A stretch of DNA of 64,000 nucleotides from Curvibacter microcysteis (GTDB lineage Bacteria; Pseudomonadota; Gammaproteobacteria; Burkholderiales; Burkholderiaceae_C), in NCBI RefSeq assembly GCF_028649435.1, contig NZ_JAQSIN010000002.1; one strand, written 5' to 3'. The notes beneath the pieces were generated by a model. That model searched no databases. It had not been told where the DNA came from and saw only the letters and a program-made list of their open reading frames with translations. Both the position numbers and the translations under genes were made by a program. Positions 30,954-39,308 of the stretch are shown one piece after another (within the stretch, counting starts at the first letter, position 1; every line of letters starts with the position of its first letter).

Positions 30954-30968
30954 TGTAACTAAATTACA
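30954..30968. promoter_or_regulatory. HexR-type operator in front of edd
   Basis: TGTAACTAAATTACA has perfect TGTAA/TTACA arms around CTAAA and differs by one base from the known proteobacterial HexR consensus TGTAATTAAATTACA. HexR represses or activates Entner-Doudoroff and gluconeogenic genes and is released by KDPG, the product of this very operon. No hexR gene is in the window. Confidence 0.8.
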
Positions 30969-31126
30969 GATCTATGGTAACCGCGAACCGCTGCAGGCAG
31001 CCCACCCGCAGGTTACAGAACGGGTACGAACTTGTCTGTGGGCCCGGCCCCGAGGAGGCCACCCGGCTGCTGGGGGCGGCCAGGCAGCCCCAAAGCCCCT
31101 CCACCAACCCAGGGACAAGGCCCTGA

Positions 31127-31166
31127 TTCCCTCTGGGAAATAGGGACGTTGTGGCATGCATCTTGC
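31127..31166 (+). promoter_or_regulatory. Sigma-54-like -24/-12 promoter with an upstream palindrome, before the araC-type gene
   Basis: TGGCATG-CATC-TTGC at 31152-31166 has GG and GC exactly ten bases apart and matches the sigma-54 consensus TGGCACG-N4-TTGC except for one base. It points toward the araC-type gene 62 bases downstream. TTCCC-TCT-GGGAA, a perfect palindrome, sits at 31127-31139. No sigma-54 activator is encoded in the window. Confidence 0.45.
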
Positions 31167-31228
31167 GCGTTGATCCTGAACCACCCAACAGCACAGGCAT
31201 CTCCTGATGCTGAAGCAGCCCACCCGCG

Positions 31229-32251
31229 ATGCCCATCCAGTCTGCCCCCCTGCCGCCCGCTGGCTCGCTCGATCTGAGCCACCTCTACCAGCACTGCCTG
31301 TTCCGCTCGGATGCGCAGGTGGATTCGCACGACCAAGTGGCCCGCGAGCTGTCGGACCACGACCTGCGCTGGCGCCATGGGGCGGTGGACACCGCCATGT
31401 ACAAGGCCGGCATGCGGCGCATGGAGATGTTCGTGCTGCGCTACGGGGCTGAAGTCGAAGTCCGGCCCCGGCCGTTCCAGGACTTTGCCTTGGTGCATCT
31501 CTCGCTGCGAGGCAGCGCCGACATCGAGGCCGACGGCGTGCGGGTGTCCATTCCACCAGGCCGCACGGCCCTGATCGCGCCACGCCGAAGCCTGCGCATG
31601 GCTTGGGAGCGCGGCTGCGAACAGTTCATTCTGAAAGTGCCCCACAGCCTGTTGCGGGAGTGCGATGGGGCCAGCCGTGACGAGCTGGACCTGCCCGCGG
31701 CCGCCCTCATGTCCGCGCCACACGAGGGCCCCTGGCGCTCACTGGTTCAGTCCCTGGTCCACACCACGGCCTTGCCCCATGGCAGTCAGGCCCATTCGGC
31801 CTGGGTGGACCATTTCGAGCGCAATGTGGCGCTGTTCCTGCGCTCGCATTCGGGACTGGGCACGGCCCCGGCCACGGACGCCAGCCCCAGCGGGGCCCGT
31901 CCTGCGATCACGCTCAGCGAGTCATCGGCCTATGCACGCCTGGACGCCATGGAGGCCTACATGCGACGGCGCTTGGCCGCCCCCATCGCGCTCATCGACC
32001 TGGCCCAAGCCGCGGGGGTGAGCATCCGCACGCTGACCATGCTGTGCCAGCGACACCGGGGCGCTTCGCCCATGGACCTGCTGCGCGCCATGCGCCTCGA
32101 TGCCGTGCGTGCGCACTTGCAAAGCCATGCCAACGCCAGCGTCACGGCCTGTGCGCTTGAACATGGCTTTGGCCACCTGGGCCGCTTTTCCGCCTATTAC
32201 CGCGAGCGCTTCGGTGAGTTGCCGAGCGAAACCGGCCCGCGTCGGCCCTGA
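31229..32251 (+). CDS. AraC-family regulator of the adjacent dioxygenase operon
   Basis: This 340-residue activator-type protein has an N-terminal ligand-binding region of the AraC-binding-like class found in regulators of aromatic dioxygenases (about residues 20-220, VHLSLRGSADIEADG...RTALIAPRRSLRM). A C-terminal pair of helix-turn-helices follows (PIALIDLAQAAGVSIRTLTMLCQRHRGASPMDLLRAMRLDAVRAHL and ASVTACALEHGFGHLGRFSAYYRERFGELPSE). It precedes the oxygenase genes on the same strand. The gap between them holds TCCG-TTT-type repeats suitable as its binding sites. Relatives respond to anthranilate or halobenzoates; the ligand here is not known. Confidence 0.88.
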   Translation: MPIQSAPLPPAGSLDLSHLYQHCLFRSDAQVDSHDQVARELSDHDLRWRHGAVDTAMYKAGMRRMEMFVLRYGAEVEVRPRPFQDFALVHLSLRGSADIEADGVRVSIPPGRTALIAPRRSLRMAWERGCEQFILKVPHSLLRECDGASRDELDLPAAALMSAPHEGPWRSLVQSLVHTTALPHGSQAHSAWVDHFERNVALFLRSHSGLGTAPATDASPSGARPAITLSESSAYARLDAMEAYMRRRLAAPIALIDLAQAAGVSIRTLTMLCQRHRGASPMDLLRAMRLDAVRAHLQSHANASVTACALEHGFGHLGRFSAYYRERFGELPSETGPRRP

Positions 32252-32255
32252 GCCT

Positions 32256-32333
32256 GTCCGTTTTCGGCAAGCGACCGCCTCCTCGGGTGGGAGCTGCATC
32301 CGTTTCGGGCAAGGCGTTCCGGAAGCGGACAAG
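32256..32333. promoter_or_regulatory. Repeated AraC-type operator upstream of the dioxygenase genes
   Basis: TCCGTTTTCGGCAAG (from 32257) and TCCGTTTCGGGCAAG (from 32299) are near-identical direct repeats 42 bp apart, four helical turns, so they lie on the same DNA face. A third, inverted copy (TGTCCGCTTCCGG read on the minus strand) lies close to 32320-32333. They occupy the gap between the regulator gene and the dioxygenase start. Confidence 0.6.
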
Positions 32334-32419
32334 CCGGCACGGCGCTTTGCCTTTAGTGGATAGCGGCTTGCCAAGCGGCTTCCTAGACTGGGTTCCAGCG
32401 ATTTTCTACAGGAGCCCCC

Positions 32420-33685
32420 ATGTCCGAACAAGTCATCAGTGCCCCGCCGCCCCTGGGCCGCCCGGTGTTCTTTCCCCAGCAGGACGGCTCACGCGTGCCC
32501 TACCGCGTGTTCAGTTCGCAAGAGGTCTACGAGCGTGAACAGGAGCGCATCTACCGCGGTCCGGTCTGGAGCTTTCTGGGCCTGGAAGCCGAGATTCCGA
32601 ACGTCAACGACTTCAAGAGCACCTTCGTGGGTGACACCCCGGTGGTGGTCACGCGCACGGCCACCGGCCTGGCCTGCTGGGTCAACCGCTGCGCGCACCG
32701 GGGCGCCGTGGTGTGCCGCGAAAAGCGCGGCAATGCGGCCTCGCACACCTGCGTCTACCACCAGTGGAGCTACTCCTGCGAAGGCGACCTGCAAGGCGTG
32801 CCTTTCCGCCGCGGTCAAAAAGGCCAGGCCGGCATGCCCAAGGACTTCAGCCCCGAAGGCCACGGCCTGCACAAGCTGCGCGTGGACAGCTACAAGGGCC
32901 TGATGTTCGCCACCTTCAGTGACGACACCCCGCCGCTGCCCGACTACCTGGGCGCCGAGATGCGGCCCTGGATCGATCGCCTGTTCCACAAGCCCATCGA
33001 GTACCTGGGCTGCACGCGCCAGTACTCCAAAAGCAACTGGAAGCTATACCTCGAGAACGTCAAAGACCCCTACCACGCGAGCCTACTGCACCTGTTCCAC
33101 ACCACCTTCAACATCTTTCGGGTGGGCATGAAGGCGCGCTCCATCCCGGACGCCACGCACGGCCTGCACAGCATCATCACGGCGACCAAGATCGAAGAAG
33201 CTGGCGACACGGCGGCCGCCTACAACGCGCAGAACATCCGCTCGATGAACGACGGCTTTGCGCTGGAAGACCCCGAGCTGCTGGGCCAGATCAAGGAGTT
33301 CGACGAGCTCACCACCAACCACATCCAGCCGATCTTCCCGCAACTGGTGGTGCAACAGATCCACAACACCCTGGTGGCACGCCAGTTGCTGCCCAAAGGG
33401 CCCAACAACTTCGAGCTGGTGTTCCATTTCTTTGGCTACGCCGACGACACCCCCGAGCTGCGCGAAATGCGCCTGCTGCAGGCCAACCTGGTGGGGCCCG
33501 CGGGCTACATCTCGATGGAAGACACCGAAGCCACCGAACTGGTGCAGCGCGGCACGGTGCGCGACGCCGATGCGCTGTCCGTGCTGGACATGGCGCGCGA
33601 CGCACCGGAGCAACAAGACACCTTGATCACCGAAAACCTCATCCGCCGCTTCTGGATGGGCTACCAGAAACTGATGGGGTATTGA
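32420..33685 (+). CDS. Aromatic ring-hydroxylating dioxygenase, large (alpha) subunit
   Basis: This 421-residue catalytic subunit has the Rieske 2Fe-2S ligands Cys91, His93, Cys111 and His114 in CAHRG and CVYHQW. In the catalytic domain the electron-bridging Asp216 and iron ligands His219 and His224 lie in NVKDPYHASLLH. The GVPFRRG...GMPKDF stretch after the Rieske domain resembles anthranilate dioxygenase and salicylate 5-hydroxylase large subunits (AndAc/NagG type), so an aromatic acid is the likely substrate. GGAG precedes the ATG; the beta-subunit gene starts four bases after the stop. Confidence 0.93.
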   Translation: MSEQVISAPPPLGRPVFFPQQDGSRVPYRVFSSQEVYEREQERIYRGPVWSFLGLEAEIPNVNDFKSTFVGDTPVVVTRTATGLACWVNRCAHRGAVVCREKRGNAASHTCVYHQWSYSCEGDLQGVPFRRGQKGQAGMPKDFSPEGHGLHKLRVDSYKGLMFATFSDDTPPLPDYLGAEMRPWIDRLFHKPIEYLGCTRQYSKSNWKLYLENVKDPYHASLLHLFHTTFNIFRVGMKARSIPDATHGLHSIITATKIEEAGDTAAAYNAQNIRSMNDGFALEDPELLGQIKEFDELTTNHIQPIFPQLVVQQIHNTLVARQLLPKGPNNFELVFHFFGYADDTPELREMRLLQANLVGPAGYISMEDTEATELVQRGTVRDADALSVLDMARDAPEQQDTLITENLIRRFWMGYQKLMGY

Positions 33686-33689
33686 ACAC

Positions 33690-34166
33690 ATGAACACCAA
33701 ACTGCAACTCTGGCTGGAACTGAGCGAACTGCAAGCCCGCTACGTCAGCGCCCTGGACAGCCTTCAACTCGAGGCCTGGACCGAGTTCTTCACCGAAGAC
33801 TGCCGCTACGAAATCATCCCGAAGGAAAACGTGGACGCGGGCCTGCCCGCACCAGTGGTCTATTGCCGCAACCGCAAGATGCTGCGCGACCGCGTGCTGT
33901 CGCTGCGCCACGCCAACATCTACGAAGGCCACACCTACCGCCACATGACCTCGGGCCTGGTCATCACCGGGCAGGACGGTGACGTGGTCACCACCACCTC
34001 GAGCTATGTCGTGGTCATCACCGGCCAGGCCGGTGAATCGAACGTCTACCAAGCCGGCACCTACCTCGACGAGCTGGTGCGCGTGGACGGCGAATGGCGC
34101 TACCGCCAAAAGCGCGTGGTGTTCGACACCCTGCGCGTGCAAACCCTGCTGGCCACACCCATCTGA
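33690..34166 (+). CDS. Aromatic ring-hydroxylating dioxygenase, small (beta) subunit
   Basis: This 158-residue protein has the SnoaL/NTF2-like cone fold typical of beta subunits, which stabilise the alpha3-beta3 hexamer and have no cofactor. Family-type stretches are YVSALDSLQLEAWTEFFTEDCRYEIIPKEN and RDRVLSLRHANIYEGHTYRHMTSG. It is placed between the alpha subunit and ferredoxin genes with short gaps, so the three are cotranscribed. Confidence 0.92.
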   Translation: MNTKLQLWLELSELQARYVSALDSLQLEAWTEFFTEDCRYEIIPKENVDAGLPAPVVYCRNRKMLRDRVLSLRHANIYEGHTYRHMTSGLVITGQDGDVVTTTSSYVVVITGQAGESNVYQAGTYLDELVRVDGEWRYRQKRVVFDTLRVQTLLATPI

Positions 34167-34176
34167 GGAGCCCCAC

Positions 34177-34530
34177 ATGAGCACCGAAAACCCCACCCCA
34201 ACCGCCTGGCACGACGTCGGCGAACCCGATGACTTCCCCGATGGCGCAGCCTGGCCCGTGGTGGCCGACGGCCTGCCCATCGCGGTGTTCCGCCAGGGCG
34301 AAGAGCTGTTCGCCCTGTACGACCTCTGCACCCATGGCGCGGCCAAGCTGTCCGACGGCTGGGTCGAGGATGGCTGCGTCGAATGCCCGCTGCACCAGGG
34401 CACTTTTGACCTGCGCACCGGTGCGCCCTGCAAGGCCCCGGTGACCGAAGCGGTGCGCGCCTTCCCGGTGCGCGTCGTGGCCGGCCGGGTCGAAGTGGCC
34501 GTGGCGCCCGCGACCCAGGCTTGCCACTGA
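34177..34530 (+). CDS. Rieske-type ferredoxin of the dioxygenase system
   Basis: This 117-residue soluble electron carrier has the Rieske ligands in CTHG (about residue 52) and CPLHQG (about residue 72), followed by the usual DLRTGAPCKAPVTEAVRAFPVRV strand region. It would deliver electrons to the alpha subunit. The start MSTENPTPTA has GAGGAG eight bases upstream. No ferredoxin reductase gene follows; the next gene is a transporter binding protein. Confidence 0.93.
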   Translation: MSTENPTPTAWHDVGEPDDFPDGAAWPVVADGLPIAVFRQGEELFALYDLCTHGAAKLSDGWVEDGCVECPLHQGTFDLRTGAPCKAPVTEAVRAFPVRVVAGRVEVAVAPATQACH

Positions 34531-34586
34531 ACCCGTCCGCCGATCTTTGTTCTTTCTGCCTTCATTTCCACCCAAGGAGCGTTCGC

Positions 34587-35786
34587 ATGCCCTCTCCCTT
34601 TCTTTCCCCGGTTTCAGCGTTGGGACGTCTGGCCATCCTCGTGGCCTGTGCCTGCAGTGGCGGGACGGCCGTGCACGCGGCAGAAACCATCAAAGTCGGC
34701 CTGGCGCTCGACCTGTCCGGCCCGTTTGCCACCGGCGGTGCAGAAGCCCGCGATGCGGTGAACCTGGCCACCAAGCTGCTGGGCAACCAACTGGGTGGCT
34801 ACCCCGCTGAGTTCATCCAGGTGGACACCGCTGGCAGCCCCGACCAAGCCAAGCAGGCCGTGGACCGCTTGATCCAGCAAAGCAAGATCAGCTTCTTCAC
34901 CGGGCCGACCCCCTCCAACGTGGCCTTGGCCGTGGGCCCGGCCTTGTTCGCGGCCAAGGTGCCCTTCATCACCAGCAACCCCGGCCCCAGCCAATATGCC
35001 GGCGCGCAGTGCAACCCCTATTTCTTTGGTCTGAGCTACCAAAACGACACCTGGGACGAAGCTGCCGGCCAGCACGCCACCGACAAAGGCTACAAGAACG
35101 CCTTCATCATTGCCCCCAACTACCCCGCCGGGCGCGACCACCTGACGGGCTTCAAGCGCCGCTACAAGGGTGAGGTCGTGGCAGAGGTCTACAGCAAGGT
35201 TGGCCAGCTGGACTACGCGGCCGAGCTCGCCGAGGTGCGTGCCAGCAAGCCGGCCGCGGTGTATTTCTTCCTGCCCGGGGCCATGGGCATCAACTTCATC
35301 AAGCAGTTTGTGGCCTCAGGCCTGTCCAAGGACACGGTCTTGGTGACCAGCCCCGCCTCGGCCGACGAAGACACCATCGCCGCCGTGGGTGAGCCGATGC
35401 TGGGCTTGTTCAGCACCTCGCAGTGGTCGCACGACCTGCCAGCGGCGGCCAACCAGAAGTTTGTGAGCGAGTTCCGCAAGGCCTACAACCGCTACCCCAC
35501 CTTCTACGCCGCACAAGCGTACGACGCCATCCTGGCCATGGACGCCGCCGTGCGCGACGTCAAGGGCCAGGTGAACGACAAGCCCGCCGTGCTCAAAGCC
35601 TTGAAGGCCGCCAACTTTGAATCGGTGCGAGGCCCGTTCAAGTACGACAACAACAACTTCCCGGTGCAGGACTACTACCTGCGGGTGATCGGCAAAAACG
35701 CCCAAGGACAGATCACCAACAAGACTTTGGCCACGGCGCTCAAGGGGCACCGCGACGCCTACCACGACCTGTGCAAGATGAAGTGA
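34587..35786 (+). CDS. LIV-type ABC transporter substrate-binding protein
   Basis: This 399-residue periplasmic protein has a signal peptide (residues 1-34 to CSGGTAVHA) and then the Peripla_BP_6 start ETIKVGLALDLSGPFATGGAEARDAVNLA. Members bind branched-chain amino acids, amides or aromatic acids. It sits between an aromatic dioxygenase and its own permease genes, so uptake of the dioxygenase's aromatic substrate is the favoured role (inference). AAGGAG lies seven bases before ATG 34587, which fixes the start. Confidence 0.92.
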   Translation: MPSPFLSPVSALGRLAILVACACSGGTAVHAAETIKVGLALDLSGPFATGGAEARDAVNLATKLLGNQLGGYPAEFIQVDTAGSPDQAKQAVDRLIQQSKISFFTGPTPSNVALAVGPALFAAKVPFITSNPGPSQYAGAQCNPYFFGLSYQNDTWDEAAGQHATDKGYKNAFIIAPNYPAGRDHLTGFKRRYKGEVVAEVYSKVGQLDYAAELAEVRASKPAAVYFFLPGAMGINFIKQFVASGLSKDTVLVTSPASADEDTIAAVGEPMLGLFSTSQWSHDLPAAANQKFVSEFRKAYNRYPTFYAAQAYDAILAMDAAVRDVKGQVNDKPAVLKALKAANFESVRGPFKYDNNNFPVQDYYLRVIGKNAQGQITNKTLATALKGHRDAYHDLCKMK

Positions 35787-35811
35787 GTGTCCTGAGACCA
35801 AGGCGCACAAC

Positions 35812-36732
35812 ATGACCACGATTCTTTTCATCGAGCAAATGCTCAATGGCCTGGGCTACGGCTTCATGCTGTTTCTTTTGGCGGCCGGCTTGACCCTGGT
35901 GTTCGGCATCATGGACGTCATGAACCTGGCCCATGGCTCGCTGTTCATGGCTGGCGCCTACGTCGCAGCCCAGGTGCACACCCGCACAGGCTCCTTCCTC
36001 ATCGCCGTGCTCAGCGCACTGGCCGTGGTGCTGCTGCTGGCCCTGGTGCTGGAGGTCTTTTTGGTGCGTCGCCTGTACGGACGTGACCACCTGGCCCAGG
36101 TGCTGGCCACTTTCGGCATCATTTTGGTGGCCGACGACCTGGTCAAGCTGATCTGGGGGGCGGCCCCCATCATGGCGTTCGCGCCGGCCCTGCTGTCAGG
36201 GCCCGTCGAGCTGCTGCCCGGGCTGATGTACCCCAGCTACCGACTGCTCATCCTGGGCGCCGGGGTGCTGGTGGCCCTGGGCCTGTACCTGCTGGTCAAC
36301 CACACCCGGGTGGGCATGCTGGTGCGCGCAGGCGCCTCCAACCGGCGCATGGCGGAGTTCATGGGGGTCCGGGTCGGCCAGGTGTTCTCGATGGTGTTTC
36401 TGCTGGGCGCGGCCCTGGCCGCCCTGGCTGGAGCGCTCATGGGGCCCCTGACCGCGGTGCAGATCGGCATGGGCGAAGAGATCCTCATCCCCTCATTGGT
36501 CGTACTGGTGATTGGCGGCATCGGGTCGGTGCGCGGTGCCTTTGTCGCCGCCCTGGTGGTCGGCATGGTCGACACCCTGGGCCGCGCATTTTTGCCCCTG
36601 CTGTTGCGCAGTTTCATGTCGCCCGCGCTGGTCTCCGACTTGGCGCCGGCCATGGCCGGCCTGGCGACCTATGCCCTGATGGCTGGCGTCCTGGCTTTCA
36701 AGCCAGCCGGCTTGTTCCCTGCCCGAGGCTGA
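35812..36732 (+). CDS. livH: LIV-type ABC transporter permease LivH
   Basis: This 306-residue inner-membrane protein has about eight helices and the family start IEQMLNGLGYGFMLFLLAAGLTLVFGIMDVMNLAHGSLFMAGAYVAA. The docking loop for the ATPases is seen near the GIVDTLGRAFLP-like region (VVGMVDTLGRAFLP). It forms the channel together with LivM, which starts 13 bases downstream. Confidence 0.94.
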   Translation: MTTILFIEQMLNGLGYGFMLFLLAAGLTLVFGIMDVMNLAHGSLFMAGAYVAAQVHTRTGSFLIAVLSALAVVLLLALVLEVFLVRRLYGRDHLAQVLATFGIILVADDLVKLIWGAAPIMAFAPALLSGPVELLPGLMYPSYRLLILGAGVLVALGLYLLVNHTRVGMLVRAGASNRRMAEFMGVRVGQVFSMVFLLGAALAALAGALMGPLTAVQIGMGEEILIPSLVVLVIGGIGSVRGAFVAALVVGMVDTLGRAFLPLLLRSFMSPALVSDLAPAMAGLATYALMAGVLAFKPAGLFPARG

Positions 36733-36745
36733 AAAGGAAATGTCC

Positions 36746-37723
36746 ATGAAATCAGAACGTTGGCTCGCCTGCCTGCTCTGTGCCTTGCTGGCACTGTTTC
36801 CCCTCCTGGCCCCGGCACTGGGCTTGGACTTCTATGTCAGCTTTGTGCGCCGCGCCATGATCGTGGCGCTGGCGGCCGCCAGCCTGAACTTCATCCTCGG
36901 CTTTGGCGGCATGGCGGCGCTGGGCCACGCAGGCTTTGTGGGCGTGGGGGCCTACGCGCTGGTCGCCTTGTACGACGCAGGCTTTGAATCGGCCTGGCTG
37001 CTCTGGCCCGCCGCCATGCTGGTGGCCGGGGCGGTGGCCGCCTTGATCGGCCTGATTGCCCTGCGCACGCGGGGGGTGTACCTGATCATGAGCACGCTGG
37101 CCTTCGCGCAGATGCTTTACTACGTGGCCGTGTCACTGCGGGCCTATGGCGGTGACGATGGCTACAACCTGGCCGCCCGCCCCCAATTGGGCCTGGGCCT
37201 GGACAGCACCGATGAAGCCACGTTCTATTGGGTCGTGCTCGCCTTGCTGGCCCTGGTGATGCTCGGGCTGAACCGCGCCACCCACTCACGCTTTGGCCAC
37301 GCCTTGATGGGCTTGCGTGACAACGAAACCCGCATGCGGGCCATGGGCTACCCGGTGTTCAAGCTGATGCTGGCAGCGTTTGCGTTGTCGGGCGCGATCG
37401 CCGGCCTGTCCGGGGCGCTGCTGGTGTCGCACAACGCGTTTGTCAGCCCCTCGGTGATGCATTGGACCCAGTCCGCCACGCTCATCGTCATGGTGGTGAT
37501 TGGTGGTGTCGGCCTGCGCTGGGGGGGGCCGGTCGGGGCCATGGTGTGGATCGGGCTGGAGGAAGGCGCCAAGCAGCTGACCGAGTTCTGGCACCTGCCC
37601 CTGGGCCTGCTGCTGATCCTGATCGTTTTCGTGGCGCCTCGAGGCCTGGCCAGTGTGGTCGCGCATTGGCGTGCACCCACCCCCTCGAAAGCGGCCCAAG
37701 CCAGCCCCGGAGAAATCGCATGA
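36746..37723 (+). CDS. livM: LIV-type ABC transporter permease LivM
   Basis: This 325-residue partner permease has SLNFILGFGGMAALGHAGFVGVGAYAL and the loop RFGHALMGLRDNETRMRAMGYPVFKLMLAAFALSGAIAGLSGALL as in the family. ATG 36746 is preferred to ATG 36740 because the AAGGA ribosome site would be only one base from the earlier codon. The stop overlaps the livG start (ATGA). Confidence 0.94.
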   Translation: MKSERWLACLLCALLALFPLLAPALGLDFYVSFVRRAMIVALAAASLNFILGFGGMAALGHAGFVGVGAYALVALYDAGFESAWLLWPAAMLVAGAVAALIGLIALRTRGVYLIMSTLAFAQMLYYVAVSLRAYGGDDGYNLAARPQLGLGLDSTDEATFYWVVLALLALVMLGLNRATHSRFGHALMGLRDNETRMRAMGYPVFKLMLAAFALSGAIAGLSGALLVSHNAFVSPSVMHWTQSATLIVMVVIGGVGLRWGGPVGAMVWIGLEEGAKQLTEFWHLPLGLLLILIVFVAPRGLASVVAHWRAPTPSKAAQASPGEIA

Positions 37724-38478
37724 GCCTGTTTGTTGTCAACGGATTGGTGAAACGCTTCGGCGCGCTGGTCGCCACCGACCACGTGTCGCTGGAAGTGCAC
37801 CCGAACGAAATTCACGCCCTGATCGGGCCCAACGGGGCCGGCAAATCCACCCTGGTGAACCTGATCTCAGGCCTGCTGCTGCCCGACGAAGGCCAGATCG
37901 AACTCGACGGCGCCAAGCTCACGACCCTGCCCATGGAGGCACGCATTCGGGCCGGCCTGTCCCGCTGCTTCCAGATCACCAGCATCTTCCCCAAGGCCAC
38001 GGTGCTCGACAACCTGCTGCTGGCCGTGCAAGCGCAATCCGGGAGCAGTTTTCGCTTCTGGGCCGATCGAGGTCGCGACCCTGGCCTGGTCGAGGCAGCC
38101 CAGGCGCTGGCCGCGCGCGTGGGCTTGACCTACGCCTTGCAACGCTGCGCTGGCACCCTGCCCCACGGCGCACAAAGGCAACTGGACGTGGCCCTGGCGC
38201 TGGCGGCGCAGCCCAAGCTGCTGTTGCTCGATGAACCCATGGCCGGCATGGGCCCCGAGGACAGCGAGCGCATGACCGAGCTGATCCATTCACTGCGCCA
38301 GGACATGGCCATCTTGCTGATCGAACACGACATGAAAGCGGTGTTCGCCTTGGCGGATCGCATCACCGTGCTGGTGTACGGCAAGGTCCTGCTCTCTGGC
38401 GATGTCGAGACCATCCGCAACAACGCCCAGGTGCAAGCCGTCTACCTGGGCACGGAAACCACGGAGACCGCCGCATGA
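37720..38478 (+). CDS. livG: LIV-type ABC transporter ATPase LivG
   Basis: This 252-residue ATPase has Walker A GPNGAGKSTLVN, the family's RCFQITSIFPKATVLDNLLLAVQ region, Walker B LLLLDEPMAGMGPED and the H-loop EHDMKAVFALADRI. The ABC signature reads LPHGAQRQLDVA, a looser form than LSYGEQRRLEIA, which may lower activity or just reflect drift. It is coupled to livM in front and livF behind by four-base overlaps. Confidence 0.94.
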   Translation: MSLFVVNGLVKRFGALVATDHVSLEVHPNEIHALIGPNGAGKSTLVNLISGLLLPDEGQIELDGAKLTTLPMEARIRAGLSRCFQITSIFPKATVLDNLLLAVQAQSGSSFRFWADRGRDPGLVEAAQALAARVGLTYALQRCAGTLPHGAQRQLDVALALAAQPKLLLLDEPMAGMGPEDSERMTELIHSLRQDMAILLIEHDMKAVFALADRITVLVYGKVLLSGDVETIRNNAQVQAVYLGTETTETAA

Positions 38479-39194
38479 CTACCCCCATCCCCCTTCTCCA
38501 AGCGCGTGGCCTGGAGGCTGGCTACGGCGCCAGCCAGGTGCTGCTGGGCATCGACCTGAGCATCGAGGCTGGGCAGGTGGTCACGCTGCTGGGCCGCAAT
38601 GGCATGGGCAAAAGCACCACCCTCAAGACCCTCATCGGCGACCTGACGCCCCGCCAGGGGAGCATCCACTTCGGCGGCACCCCCATCCACGGGCTGCGCC
38701 CCGATGCCATCGCCCGCCTGGGCATGGCCGTGGTCCCCGAGGGACGCCAGTGCTTCCCCAATCTGACAGTCCATGAGCACCTGGTGGCATTTGCCGACCA
38801 GCGCAACGGCCAACGCGACAGTTGGACGGCAAGCCGCATCTACCAGCTGTTTCCGCGCCTCAAAGAACGTGCGCAGAACCTGGGCAACCAGCTCTCAGGC
38901 GGCGAGCAACAGATGTTGGCCATTGGCCGCGCCCTGTCCACCAACCCTCGGCTGCTGATCCTGGACGAAGCGACAGAGGGCCTGGCGCCCGTGATCCGTG
39001 AGGAAATCTGGCAATGCCTGGCCCAGTTGCGCGCAGCTGGCCAAACCATTCTGGTGGTCGACAAGTACGTGGACCGTCTGCTGCGGCTGGCGGACAGGCA
39101 CTTCATCCTCGAACGCGGTCGGGTCGTTTGGCAGGGCAGCTCGGCCGCACTGGACGGTGACCGCAGCCTGTGGAAGACCTACCTCGGCGTGTGA
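38475..39194 (+). CDS. livF: LIV-type ABC transporter ATPase LivF
   Basis: This 239-residue second ATPase has Walker A LLGRNGMGKSTTLK, VPEGRQCFPNLTVHEHL, signature LSGGEQQMLAIGRAL and Walker B LLILDEATEGLAPVI. It completes a five-gene importer of binding protein, two permeases and two ATPases. A hairpin terminator follows about 57 bases after the stop. Confidence 0.95.
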   Translation: MTTPIPLLQARGLEAGYGASQVLLGIDLSIEAGQVVTLLGRNGMGKSTTLKTLIGDLTPRQGSIHFGGTPIHGLRPDAIARLGMAVVPEGRQCFPNLTVHEHLVAFADQRNGQRDSWTASRIYQLFPRLKERAQNLGNQLSGGEQQMLAIGRALSTNPRLLILDEATEGLAPVIREEIWQCLAQLRAAGQTILVVDKYVDRLLRLADRHFILERGRVVWQGSSAALDGDRSLWKTYLGV

Positions 39195-39250
39195 AGCCCG
39201 TCCCAGGCACGCCGCCCGATGCGGCCCCAAAAACAACCTCTCCAACGACA

Positions 39251-39272
39251 AAGCCCCGCATCGGCGGGGCTT
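39251..39272. terminator. Hairpin terminator between livF and the phasin gene
   Basis: AAGCCCCGC (39251-39259) pairs with GCGGGGCTT (39264-39272) over a four-base loop. It lies between two converging genes. The U tract is short on both strands, so termination may be partial. Confidence 0.75.
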
Positions 39273-39308
39273 GAGGTCGTCGTCATCAGGGCCTGGCCCT
39301 GAGGCGAT

